Source: Neurospora crassa OR74A
Taxonomy: Eukaryota > Ascomycota > Sordariomycetes > Sordariales > Sordariaceae
Direction of reading: 5' to 3'
Assembly: GCF_000182925.2 (NCBI RefSeq)
Contig: NC_026501.1
Location: 620,001-684,000 of the forward strand
DNA: 64,000 bases
Shown here: positions 11,095 to 21,300 of the stretch, piece by piece
Numbering within the stretch: the first letter of the stretch is position 1
Layout: each line of letters opens with the position of its first letter
Program-made: the position numbers and the translations under genes
Notes under the pieces: model-generated
Told to the model about the DNA's origin: nothing
Databases searched by the model: none
Seen by the model: the letters and a program-made list of their open reading frames with translations, nothing else

Positions 11095-12066
11095 TTAGAT
11101 GTCGTCGATATCAACGGCCTTGCCACCGGCCTCGGCGCCATCCTCCTCCTCGGAGTCACGGTCCTCGTCGAACTCGAAGCCGCAGTCGCCGTCCTCGTTG
11201 GGGCCGAAGGTGTCGGTCTCGTTGATCTTGGCGGTGTCGGGAAGCTCGCCGTAGGCCTTCCTGTTGATGGGCGAAGCAGGTGGTTAGTAGGGCTGTTGTT
11301 GACAGCACGGAGAGCGGAAGGGAAAAAAAAAAAAAAACGTACAGAGAACGGGCCTCGTCGGCAGAGTACTTGAGGATAACATCACCCTTCTCATCCTGGT
11401 ACTCACGGAGGGAGACAAGGATGATGTCACCGTTGTTGATCCAGATCTTCTTGCGAAGCTTGCCGCGGATGAGACCGAGGCGCTTGACACCGTCGAAGCA
11501 CTGAAAGCGGGGCAAAAGTTAGAATGTATGTTATGCTTGTAGGTAATCGAACGAGGGAGGGGTGGAAAGGACATACCATAGCCTCGAGTCTGCCGTTACC
11601 CAGCATCTTGATGACCTGAGCGTACTCTGCAGGGGAAGACATGTGTGAGCTTGTTGTTCGTTTGCTGTTGTTGTCGAGAGGCATGGGCGAGCGTCGATGT
11701 CGCAGGTTTTTGCTGTGTGCTGTGTGCGTTTCGCTTGCTCGCCACACCGGGGTGTTCACGTACCTTGACCCTCCTCCTTGAAGGTCAACTCGCGCTTCTC
11801 ATTGCTGTTCAAAGTGGTTAGCTATATGATGAAGAAGCAAGGACTATGGTATGCGACTCTGTCGACGACGAGCTAGTATGCGCGCGCATCGCCATGGTGC
11901 TTGGTAGTGGCGGCGATGCGGGGCGGCGCGATGGGTCTTGGTCGTCGTCGGCGGGCGGGCAACACCAGGCAAAAAGAGCTGGGAAAGATAAAAAAAAAAA
12001 TCCTTACTCGTTCTCGTTCTTTCCTCTTCTCCTGTTCTTACCACCCTTTCCCTTGTTCTTAGGCAT
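11095..12066 (-). CDS. tif11: Translation initiation factor eIF1A (157 aa, 5 exons)
   Basis: Exons on the minus strand: 12008-12066, 11764-11804, 11577-11626, 11343-11500 and 11095-11260. All four introns have GT donors (GTAAGG, GTACGT, GTATGT, GTACGT) and CAG acceptors, and the phases join exactly. The protein starts [19 protein letters not shown], the basic N-terminal tail. It continues through the OB-fold ([21 protein letters not shown], then [20 protein letters not shown]). It ends in an acidic tail closing with DIDDI, the motif known to dock eIF5B. eIF1A binds the 40S A site, promotes scanning and then subunit joining. The length agrees with the family (about 144-153 aa). The high intron density and tiny exons 2 and 3 (41 and 50 bases) are usual for this highly expressed gene class in Neurospora. 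Confidence 0.96.
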
Positions 12067-12720
12067 GTTGGCTGTTGTTGTCGACGACTACGGGTGTCGG
12101 CTGGCCGGTGTAGGTGCGGTGTGTAAATTGGGTGTTGATGCGAGAAGAAAGACAAAAATCCAGCAACGGCTGCGTGGAGTGGATGACGGACTTGGTTGGG
12201 GGTCAAGAACTGTGCTGGAGCACTGGAGGAATGGCGGGTTCTGGGTACCCGTCTTTCACACGCCCGCCGTGAAACGAAAGCAAGGCGTTTTGGTATTGTC
12301 GATGTGGAGAATCTTTGATACGGACTTGGGAGAGAAATCATGGAAGGTGGGCTACTTGTAGGGCAAAATGGGCGAAAAGGGGTGGCTCGGACCTTGTGCT
12401 GACGAATCAAAAGGTCCAAAGCGCAGGCAAAATGGTGCAGTTGAGTCATGGCGGACTTGCGCAGTTCTTTCGGCTGTTGCATAATTATCACATAATACTG
12501 TGTATGCCCGTGGATGTGGGTGGCTGATTTTGGACCAAATTTGCTCAGTACGGTAAGGTAATACTGGTAAAATACTTGTGACAACGGCAACCGCACGTCT
12601 GATTCTCACCCACCACGGCTGTGTCTTCATCCACCGTCAACATGATGTTCGATTATTTGCCCATCAGCGCCAAACTTTCAAGTCACTACAGAGTTGCGCG
12701 CAGCCGACTGGCCATTTTCC
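12067..12720. other. Divergent intergenic region
   Basis: Shared upstream region of eIF1A (-) and the 342-aa gene (+). No additional gene is evident. The reverse-strand ORF over 11844-12596 covers the eIF1A leader, first exon and intron 1 and is not coding. Confidence 0.5.
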
Positions 12721-13749
12721 ATGTCCTTGCCTTCCATCCCAAAGCGTGCCACTTCAGCTGCTGGCCTTGTTGACTTGGCGTCGACTATCAAGACCAGATG
12801 GCGACCCTTACGCCCTCTGATGCTCAGAGGCTGTGATCAACGGCGAGGCAAGGGCATGAAGGCCAAGATCCCAGAAGATGCGGCGCAAGGATACGGCTAC
12901 ACTCAGCTGAATTGGAGTCCTTATAGTGAGCCGGTACTATCGAAAAGAGTCAAGGCCCTGTCCGACGCGCTAAATATTGGAACTTATTACGACGTCAAGG
13001 CAGTCAAAGGGCAGGATCTTGCCAATGCTCCGTTCATGGTCTCGACGGCCACGAAGCATTGCTATACGAGACAGTCGGTCATGAAGTACTTTGGTGTAGG
13101 AGAACATCCTTTGACAGACATGTTCCTCCACCATTACACCTCCAAGAAGCACCGACCATTATGGTTGTTTGTCTACAACGGTGACGCCGACCTTCGTCCC
13201 GTAGTGAAGACCGTGTGCGTGAACAGGTTGAGACAGGCTGTCCACAAGGCTCTCAAGGCGAATGGATATGGCCAGTGGGGGGATCGATTGCCGGGATTCG
13301 ACGACACATCGGTGCTTCACGGCACCATTCATGTTCGCATCTCACACGGCAAGGAGTTCATCCAGATGAGCGACCACGAGATCCATGACGCGCTTGACAA
13401 ACTGATGAAGAAGCATATCATCAAACAGCTCCAAGTCCCACAATGGCCGATACAGGCTCAGCCTAGGCGGGTTCGTGTTGGCGAACAGTCCCCTCAACAC
13501 AAAGGATCTAGCGTGCCACCTCAAAACAGAGGATACAGCGATCAGCTGCAACAACGTGGCTCAGGGCAGCCGAGTGCTGGAAGTTACAGAAACACCAGAG
13601 AGACAGCACAGACCGACATGCGTGCTGGCAACCGGGTTTCGGAGCCAAGGGCGAGGGATGGGAGTATGAAAGGAGACGGATCCAGTTCCCGTGTACAACA
13701 GCTTGCCGAACGGTTCCGAACCCGTCAGCAAAATCCAGGATCGAAGTAG
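12721..13749 (+). CDS. Uncharacterised protein, 342 aa, possible mitochondrial targeting
   Basis: The open frame extends upstream to 12694, but its first ATG is at 12721 (MSLPSIPKRATSAAG). The first 45 residues are rich in Arg, Ser, Leu and Ala and contain only one acidic residue, which resembles a mitochondrial presequence. Residues about 50-235 look folded, with an even mix of hydrophobic and charged residues (YTQLNWSPYSEPVLSKRVKA, HRPLWLFVYNGDADLRPVVK, LHGTIHVRISHGKEFIQMSD). The last 105 residues are Gln/Arg/Ser-rich and probably disordered. I do not recognise the family. Uniform codon use and a 1 kb intron-free frame support a real gene. An unseen 5' exon cannot be excluded, in which case the targeting idea would fall. 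Confidence 0.7.
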   Translation: MSLPSIPKRATSAAGLVDLASTIKTRWRPLRPLMLRGCDQRRGKGMKAKIPEDAAQGYGYTQLNWSPYSEPVLSKRVKALSDALNIGTYYDVKAVKGQDLANAPFMVSTATKHCYTRQSVMKYFGVGEHPLTDMFLHHYTSKKHRPLWLFVYNGDADLRPVVKTVCVNRLRQAVHKALKANGYGQWGDRLPGFDDTSVLHGTIHVRISHGKEFIQMSDHEIHDALDKLMKKHIIKQLQVPQWPIQAQPRRVRVGEQSPQHKGSSVPPQNRGYSDQLQQRGSGQPSAGSYRNTRETAQTDMRAGNRVSEPRARDGSMKGDGSSSRVQQLAERFRTRQQNPGSK

Positions 13750-14574
13750 GACTTGGGGACAGATGAAAGGTGGGCGCTTGGTAGACTCTTAAGAGCAAAC
13801 GCAAGTTGAGTGTCGACTTCGCCGAGGGGTCTCTTTGTAGCCAGCTGTCTACCTCTACAGCATATAGAGTAACAGTAAGAGGACGTCGGAAGGATGTAAC
13901 GCACATTGGAAGCGATCAGTACTACTAAGATACCTACCTTTACTTGGGGAACCAAAGAAGCCGTTCACAACAACACCCAAACCTGATATTCGAACACCAC
14001 CAAGAGCTTCAGAAGTGGAAAAGATACGTACCTTTTGGAGTGGAACCATTCAGGGGAAGCATCAAAGTCTTGGCGCCAAGCACAGGCTCCCGTCGAGGTG
14101 TGCGTTTCCGGCCAAGACTCCACATTTCCCGTCAACAAGGGAGCTGCTCCAGGGAGGTTCAGCAGCACTGGACAGCCCGTCGCTGGCAGTCAGGGAAGCT
14201 CCAATTGAGGTCCAGTTCAGGCAATGCCCTGAATGCCCTGCCCGTGAGATTTGGCGACAGCTTGCTTCCCGTCCCTTAGGTTGCTCCTTGGCTCGAGTAC
14301 ACTACCTTAGGTACCTCTACTGTATGAACAGCTCCAGTACAGTATCACAAACGGAAGACAGGAATCAACCAACCAAGCGGAAGTCAACCACTCGAGATTC
14401 CGCCAGGGCAGCAGCTATCATCTGCAGCTTTCCAAAGAGGCCACACAGCACTTGAAATCCCCGGTCGAAGCTGTAGCTACCTACCTAGTAGTCTACACAT
14501 CTTCCCAAGCTTGACGACCTACTTACCTCTCTCTACCTACCAACAATCCGGCCACATCCCCATCGCGAGCCATC
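13750..14574. other. Intergenic / chs5 upstream region
   Basis: No convincing gene. CTACCTA-type motifs occur near 14475-14540 in the likely chs5 leader. Confidence 0.5.
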
Positions 14575-16010
14575 ATGCTCGTCTCCCTGACCGTCGGCAA
14601 GGTCGACGCCGGCGTCACCGTCCTCCTAACTCCGGACAAGCGACTGGTATGTTTGGTTCCAGCAGTGACCCCCAGTCAAGGAACAAGACAAGTGTTAATC
14701 TCACCTTCTGATGCCAGATCGAGTTCCCCTCCATCCTCCTGCCCCCCGACATCTCCTCGGGCTCCATTGTCGACGTCACCGTTGCCCGCAACGTTGCCTC
14801 AGAAGACGAAGCCGAACGCGCCTTCCGCGCCCTCCAAGACAAGATCTTCAACGCCCTCGGTGCTGCCGAGCCCAAGGCTCCCAATCTGCGCTGTCGCAAT
14901 GCCACCCAGACCAGCGTCGTCCTCGAGTGGGACCCCATCGATCTCGCAACCGCCGACCTGATCAGCCTGGCCCTCTATCGCAACGGCCAAAAGGCCGGCA
15001 ACATTCCCAAACCCACCGCCATGCACTCGACCAAGATTTCGGGCTTGGCCGTCGACACCGAGTACACATTCCACCTGGTGCTGCGCACAACGGCCGGCAC
15101 CCTGGCCAGCGACAAGGTCGTGGTCCGCACACACAAGATGACGGACCTCAGCGGCATCACCATCACCACGGGCATCCTCCCTCCCGCACTCAGGGAGTCT
15201 CTGGCCCGCTCGGTCGACCGGATTGGCGCCAAGCTGGTCGACACCGTTCGAATCGATACGACACACTTTGTCACCACCGAGGGCCGGGGCGTGCAATGGG
15301 AGAAGGCGAACGAGCTCAACATCCCCGTGGTCAGGCCCGAGTGGGTGGAGGCGTGCGAGAGGAACGGCAGGATCCTGGGTGTCACCAAGTTCTATCTGGA
15401 TGCGGTCCGCGTTGGCATGGGACCGTCGGCGGCGGATATGGGAGGAAGCCCACCAATGCAGCATAATAGGAGCGTGTCTTCTGCCTTTTCACACAAGGAA
15501 TTGCCGCCGCAGCCATCGCCGCCAGTCCCTCAGCAGCAGCAGCAACAACAACAACAGACGACCCCGCCACCTACAAATGGGGTACGCAGTCCTGACGTGA
15601 ACAAGCCTACACCACCACCGCCTGCTGAGCCCGAGCCCGAGCCGGCGCCTGAGCCGGAGTTGGTGCCAGAGCAGAAGCAAGAGGAGGAGTTACAGCCAGT
15701 AGCACTTGAGCCTAGTGTGGAGGCGACAACGACAGAGGTGCCGCAGGAGGATGACACTGGATCCGAGAAAGGAGGCGACCAGAGTGACATAGCGTCTGAA
15801 CCAGAAGACAAGGCTACACAAGACGACGAGCCAAAGGTGCTTGACCATGCAAAGGAGGAGCAAGGCCTGCCAGTACGACCTGCTTCTCCAGTGGAAGATG
15901 CCGAGGAGAGCAAAGAGGGTGAAGATGAAGACAAGGACAAGGACGACAGTCTGAATCCCAAGGGAGGGAAATCATCTGATGGAGCGTCGTTCCAGGATGT
16001 TGCCCTATGA
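14575..16010 (+). CDS. chs5: Chs5-type exomer scaffold (FN3-BRCT protein, 454 aa)
   Basis: Exons 14575-14646 and 14718-16010; the intron has a GTATGT donor, a CTGAT branch site and a CAG acceptor, phase 0. The N terminus (MLVSLTVGKVDAGVTVLLTP) and the following helical block (EDEAERAFRALQDKIFNALG) match the Chs5 dimerisation region. A fibronectin type III domain occupies about 75-160 (TSVVLEWDPIDLATADLISL) and a BRCT domain about 168-255 (VVRPEWVEACERNGRILG). Together they are the Arf1-binding FBE module of exomer. The remainder is disordered: a poly-Gln run, then Pro/Glu and acidic stretches up to the C terminus. In yeast exomer carries chitin synthase III from the trans-Golgi to the plasma membrane. 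Filamentous fungi keep Chs5 but usually one ChAP partner, so the role here is inferred by homology. Confidence 0.92.
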
Positions 16011-16903
16011 CAGCTGAAGGGCTGAAACGAGGCTGAAACGAAGGATAACGAGGACCACGGACAGAGGGTTAGAAAGACCCATGTACGATTAATATGCAGT
16101 CTATGTGAAGGTTATCACAGCTTGGGGGGCAAAGAAGCGCGAGTCTGGCTGGGCTAGTCTACATTCATGGCGGAGGATAGAACTTTGATGATGGATCACG
16201 ATTGTTAGTTAATACACTTTACTTCATCCTCAAATCTTACAGTTCAGGTTGGTGCCAACACTTTTCATAGGCCGTATCCTGGTTTTAGTCTGCGCAACCC
16301 GATTATTTATTCGTTCCATCTGTTCCCTCTCATCGATTGCTACCATAACCCCACCCGAGCTTTCCAACCTTCTCAGATCTACTTTCAGATCTCTGGTTTG
16401 TCTTGGCATCTTGGAATCGCACTTGGTCCTCCAATGAATGCCAGATCGCTGGGTACCCTGGGGACGGCAAGAGCCGCATCCGTGTTGGTGACGTCGATCA
16501 GTGACTTGATGACTTGCACACGGCGATGTACTAACAACAATGTCAACAAACGGCCATGTGTCATTGATATCGAGGTCGATTGGAGTGTCTTGGAAGATGA
16601 CGAGGACTCCATATATGATGACATTGCTTGGTACCATAGTTGTCAGTCCGCGAGAGGCCGTGAAGACCGTCATCAATATCACAACACCATCCTCCCTCAT
16701 CAAAACATTCTACTCTTCAACCAGCTTTACAATTGACTTTCTCCATTATACACACCACGATATTTTGAAGGATTAGGTCCTCAAAAGAAACAACTTCCTC
16801 CAAGAGCAAAACATAACCTTATCCCCAATCACACCGTTTACAGGAGAACGCGGCATCACCACAACAGCCCTAACATTATCCCTTTCTCTCAAACACCCCG
16901 AAA
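16011..16903. other. Intergenic region between chs5 and the SDR gene
   Basis: No gene is supported; short overlapping ORFs on both strands have no recognisable content. The last 120 bases are A- and C-rich leader. Confidence 0.5.
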
Positions 16904-17950
16904 ATGTCTAAACCCTGGATTCTCCTTTGCCCTTCCTCCCGCGGCATCGGCCATGCCTTAACCCGACACCTCCTCCGAACCACCACTCTCCCGATCCTAG
17001 CCACCACCCGCACCCGCGACCCGGAAGAGACCAAAGCCGCCTTACTCAAGGACTTGTTTCCTAAATCTCAACCTCAACAGTCTTCCCCAACCACCGATTC
17101 CTCATCATCCGCCGCCGCCGCCAAAGCTACCGGCCCGGGCGTAGCACCATCCAGCAAAATCAGCGATTCCTCCTCAAGCGATACGTATCCTTACCCCTCC
17201 CCGCCAGAACACAGCGGCAGCACTTCATCGACTTCTGCGACACCAGACTCTTCTTCTTCATCAGCCACACTCTCGTCCGCCGCCGCTGATGTCTCCTCCC
17301 GGCTACACCTCCTCCCCCTCGACGTCTGCCACGAAGACTCCATCCACGCCTGCGCACAAAAGGCCTCCTCCCTCTTCCCGCCCGAGACGCACCACCTGCA
17401 CCTAGCCTTCGCCCTGCCCGGGATCCTCCACCCGGAAAAGTCCGCGGCGCAAGTCGACTACGACCTAGCGCTGGACACGTTTAGAGTAAACTGCCTGGGG
17501 CCCCTCATGCTAATGAAGCATTTCGGCTCCTTTTTACCTCGAAAGCGGACAGAGTTTCTCCTTCAAGACCTTCAAGAAGAAGGACAGATTCCCAAGCACC
17601 ACGCCACATGGATCAACATGTCGGCGCGCGTCGGGTCGGTATCAGATAATAAGTCGGGAGGATGGTACTCGTACCGCAGTTCCAAGGCGGCGGTGAATAG
17701 TCTGACGAAATCGTTTGATCTTCAGTTGCTGAGTAGGAGTGGGGGAAAAGCGATTTGTGTCGGGTATCACCCGGGAACGGTCAAGACGGACTTGAGTAAG
17801 GGGTTTTGGGAGAGTAGTGTCAAGAGTGGCAGGAAGTTTTGGGAACGGCCGGAGGAGGCGGCGGGGAATATGGCGGGGGTGGTTGCGAAGCTGGAGGAAA
17901 GCCAGAGGGGAAGGATTTGGGATTGGAAGGGGGAGGAGATTTTGCCTTGA
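16904..17950 (+). CDS. Short-chain dehydrogenase/reductase (348 aa, intronless)
   Basis: The Rossmann nucleotide-binding motif SSRGIGHA lies at about residues 11-18. The catalytic triad is visible as Ser240 (INMSARVGS), Tyr257 and Lys261 (YRSSK). After the active site, GYHPGTVKTDLS is the usual SDR segment that contacts the cofactor. The layout resembles atypical C-factor-like SDRs, which reduce small carbonyls with NAD(P)H; the substrate cannot be read from sequence. Unusual is a Ser/Pro/Ala-rich insertion at about 55-128 between the first beta-alpha unit and the LPLDV strand. It makes the protein roughly 75-100 residues longer than a standard 250-residue SDR and is probably a disordered surface loop. 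The gene converges with the large coiled-coil protein gene downstream. Confidence 0.88.
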   Translation: MSKPWILLCPSSRGIGHALTRHLLRTTTLPILATTRTRDPEETKAALLKDLFPKSQPQQSSPTTDSSSSAAAAKATGPGVAPSSKISDSSSSDTYPYPSPPEHSGSTSSTSATPDSSSSSATLSSAAADVSSRLHLLPLDVCHEDSIHACAQKASSLFPPETHHLHLAFALPGILHPEKSAAQVDYDLALDTFRVNCLGPLMLMKHFGSFLPRKRTEFLLQDLQEEGQIPKHHATWINMSARVGSVSDNKSGGWYSYRSSKAAVNSLTKSFDLQLLSRSGGKAICVGYHPGTVKTDLSKGFWESSVKSGRKFWERPEEAAGNMAGVVAKLEESQRGRIWDWKGEEILP

Positions 17951-18339
17951 AAACTGAAAATCTGAGTGGGTTGAGTGTCAGTGTGTACCTATCTATGAAC
18001 ATGGGAGGGAGGTTGGTGGTTGAGAGAAAAGAAATTGAAGTGCATGAGCAAAGAGTGCGAAGTGATTGTTGGGATGGTTGGAGTGCATTATTGTTATGAT
18101 TATTTGCCTTTTTCTCTCCGTGATCTTGGGTTTCGGTCATGGTGAACAATCGAATCTCTAAAAGATCATGGGCATGTATCTATCTTCGTTATTCCCCTTT
18201 CCCTTGTACGTATGTTATCCATCACTCCGTCATGCCTCGTTCAGAGTATCTACCCAAGCAAAGCACCCACCACCCACCATGCAATAAACGGCAAATCCAC
18301 ATTCGTTTTTCTTTCTTATCCCAACAATCCATACCATCT
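17951..18339. other. Short convergent intergenic region
   Basis: 389 bases between two stop codons (SDR + and the large protein -). It must contain both 3' ends. Nothing else is seen. Confidence 0.5.
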
Positions 18340-21300
18340 CTACCTAGTTTCATGCAAAATATTGACCGAAGCCTCCAACGCTCGCAACTCGGCACAGAGA
18401 CTGGCACGGTATGCCCTTATCCTGCTCATCGTTTCCGTCTCCTCCTCCAGATCCTTCTCGTCCATCGGACCAAAGCCGATATCGTCGTTGTTGTCGACCA
18501 GCTGTCTAGCCTCCTCATGACCCTCATGGCCCTCATGGACGATACGATTGATCTTTTGCTCGTCTTCAACAATGCTGCTTGTACTCACCGCGGTTCCAAT
18601 GGCTCCGTTGGGTTCGTTTCCGCCGCCGTTGCCAGTCAACTCACGCATCAGCGGCTCGAGGGTGTCCCATCCGTTTCTGTTTCCGTTCGCTTCGGTACTG
18701 TTTGACGCGACAATGGTCGTTTTTCTCCTGATGGCTCGTTCGGATTTTTTCGTATTCGTTGTGCTGTCGCTGTTGGCGGGTTCATCATAGTCACTGGATG
18801 TGTCCTCGGACTGCTTTTCTGATTGTTGAGCGTGAGCTCGATAAAGAGAAGGGAACCATTCTTCCGTTTCCAAACTAGAGCGACTTGGGCCAGATAACGA
18901 GGGTAATGAGGGGAGCGAGGGTAGTGATGGCCACGAGGGCAGCGAAAACGGTGGTGGGGAGTTGTTGCGTTGGTCTCGGTTCCGGTGGTAATAGTGGTGG
19001 TGGTGGTAGTGGTGCCTGGAGAGGCTAGAGGAGTTCAAGAGGGTGTATTGTCTCTCTGCTTTTGCTTCCCTTCTGTCTTGCGCTTTCCCTTCTTCCCGGC
19101 CCGCCTCATGTCCCAAATCACCAGAAGAGACCCCATAACCATCCCCATCGTAGCCGCCGTAGCTATCGTATCCGTAAGCACCATACCCGGATCCATGACT
19201 GTCATATCCAAGGGCATCATCTTCGTGGTACTGGTAGGCAACACCATGGCCATCATAAATATACCCATCCTCATCACTAGTAACCGCCAGTCCAATTCCA
19301 ATTCCACTAATCGCCATTCCCATATTTTCCCTCAAGTCCCGTAGCCTCGTCAACGGATCGCGGCCATCATGGCCATGGTGTCTACTGTTTTCATTGTGTC
19401 CTCCATATCCCTGGTCACTGTCGTAACCAGAACCAGAGAAACTCCCGTTATACAAAGCCGTCGAATTCGCCGAAGTAGAAGAAATGGAAGCACCCGAGGG
19501 TTTTCCTTGTTGGTGACGTACCACCGCTCCTAAAGAGGACGAGGAAGACGAAGCATGTAGAGTCATCGTCTGCTGAACCCCACGGAAAGGAGTATCGGCA
19601 AGCCGCCGCATAATCTCTTCTTGCTTCTTTCTGTATTCCCTCTTCTCTCGTCTGCGCGCTGCGGTGTCGGGGAGAAGGCCGTTGTAGGTCAAGGATGGAG
19701 GGAAGGGGGCGGGGCCTCGGGAGGCGCTTGTGCTTCTGCTGCCACTGCTACGGCCACTTTCACTGCCGCTGCCATTGTTGACACCGTTTGAGGTATTTTT
19801 CTTGTCACCGTCGATGATCCCATTGCTTATTGAACAGGAGTTGGCGGGACCGCTGGTGTGAGCGTGGCTATCATTAGTACGATTGTGTTTGTAGTCGTGC
19901 TTGTTGTCCGCGGATCGGGATCGGGAGGAAAACGAACCAAGTCGAGGATCGCGGGGTAGACTTCGTGCGCGACGAGCGGCGGGAATAGGAGCAGGAGGGA
20001 GTTTTGTTGGTTGTGATATGGCTATGGCTGTGTATGTACTGCAAGCCGTGCTTGTATCCTTGTGACTCGTCACCAACGGGAACGCCCGACCGCCGCCACT
20101 GGTAATCGTGCTGGAGGTATTGTTCGAGCGAGTGACAAGTGTCGGCTTCGAATGCGGTGTCGGGCTTGGTATCGGTGTGAGCGTTGGCTGAGCGGATAAG
20201 GAGGTATTGGTGCTGGTGTTGCTGGTGCTGCTACTGGAATTGCTAGTCGTAGCAGGGCTCGCGTTGGAGCGGGGATGTTGCAAGTGCTGTGCGGGCGATG
20301 TCAGTCGTGATCCTGTCGTCAAGCTACTGCTGCTGAAGCCGGTGGTGCCGGTGACACTGTCGTCGATTGTGGTATTGCCAAACATGTGTTGAGAGGTCAT
20401 TGACACGCGATCGCTGGCCGAGGCTGTGCTGGTGGTAATCATGTCGTGCTGGTGGTGTCGGCCCCTCTCCCCCATAGCATCATAGTCGTCGACTTGATAC
20501 TCGTACCCGCCAGGAAGTTGCTTCGTCACGGTGGTCAGCAACCAACTATTTCTGTTTTCCAGCTGACGAAGCCGCTTGCGGAGGATATCGAGTTCTTTTT
20601 TCTTGGAGTGACGGAACTCCTCGCATTGCTGGAGGAGATCGATGTGAGAGCCGGAACATGGTACGCCTGTTCTACTGAAGCGATAGTCGGAGGAGGATGA
20701 AAATCGTAACGGTGGACAGATGATTTGGCTGGTCCTTCTTAGCTGGAGGGACTTGTTCAGATTGGTGGAAGGAGCTGGCAGAGGAGTCGCCTGTGGAGTA
20801 TTTAAGTCAACGACTGAACTGGGTGCCTGAACAGAATCTGTCACGACATTATCTGACGCCTGTTCAAGTTCGCCATCTTGTCGATTTGTTCCCTCTGGCT
20901 GCGATGGTCCCAAGCTAATGCTGCTCCTGCATGACAAGGGCTTCAGATCAGCTACGATCATCACCGTGGAGAAGCGTAACGGTGGTATCTGTACAGCCTC
21001 GACCGTTTCGACCGCCGAGCTCAACGCCTCTGCATCAGGCTCGGTCAAGTCCTCTGCCGGCAGATCAGGCGGAGTGTGGAACGCTGCCGACTGGTCCTCG
21101 TCCGTCTTGACACTTTCACCATCGAGAGAATCATTTCGCTTTGGCGGCTTTCTCTTCGTGAAGCTTTTGATGGACCAGAGACTTGGTTGTTGTCTCACTT
21201 GGTGGTCCGGCAACGCTCTGAGTTTGTCAGAAGGAGTAGCCACCCACGAAAATGAGCTTACATCCGCTGATCCAACACTGTCTCTCCCAGTAGCGGTGTC

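Noticed and set aside
11844-12596. 250-codon minus-strand ORF upstream of and over eIF1A exon 1
   Set aside because: It overlaps the well-supported eIF1A exon 1 in another frame and has no recognisable content.
12694-12720. Earlier start for the 342-aa protein
   Set aside because: The codon at 12694 is TTG; the first ATG is at 12721.
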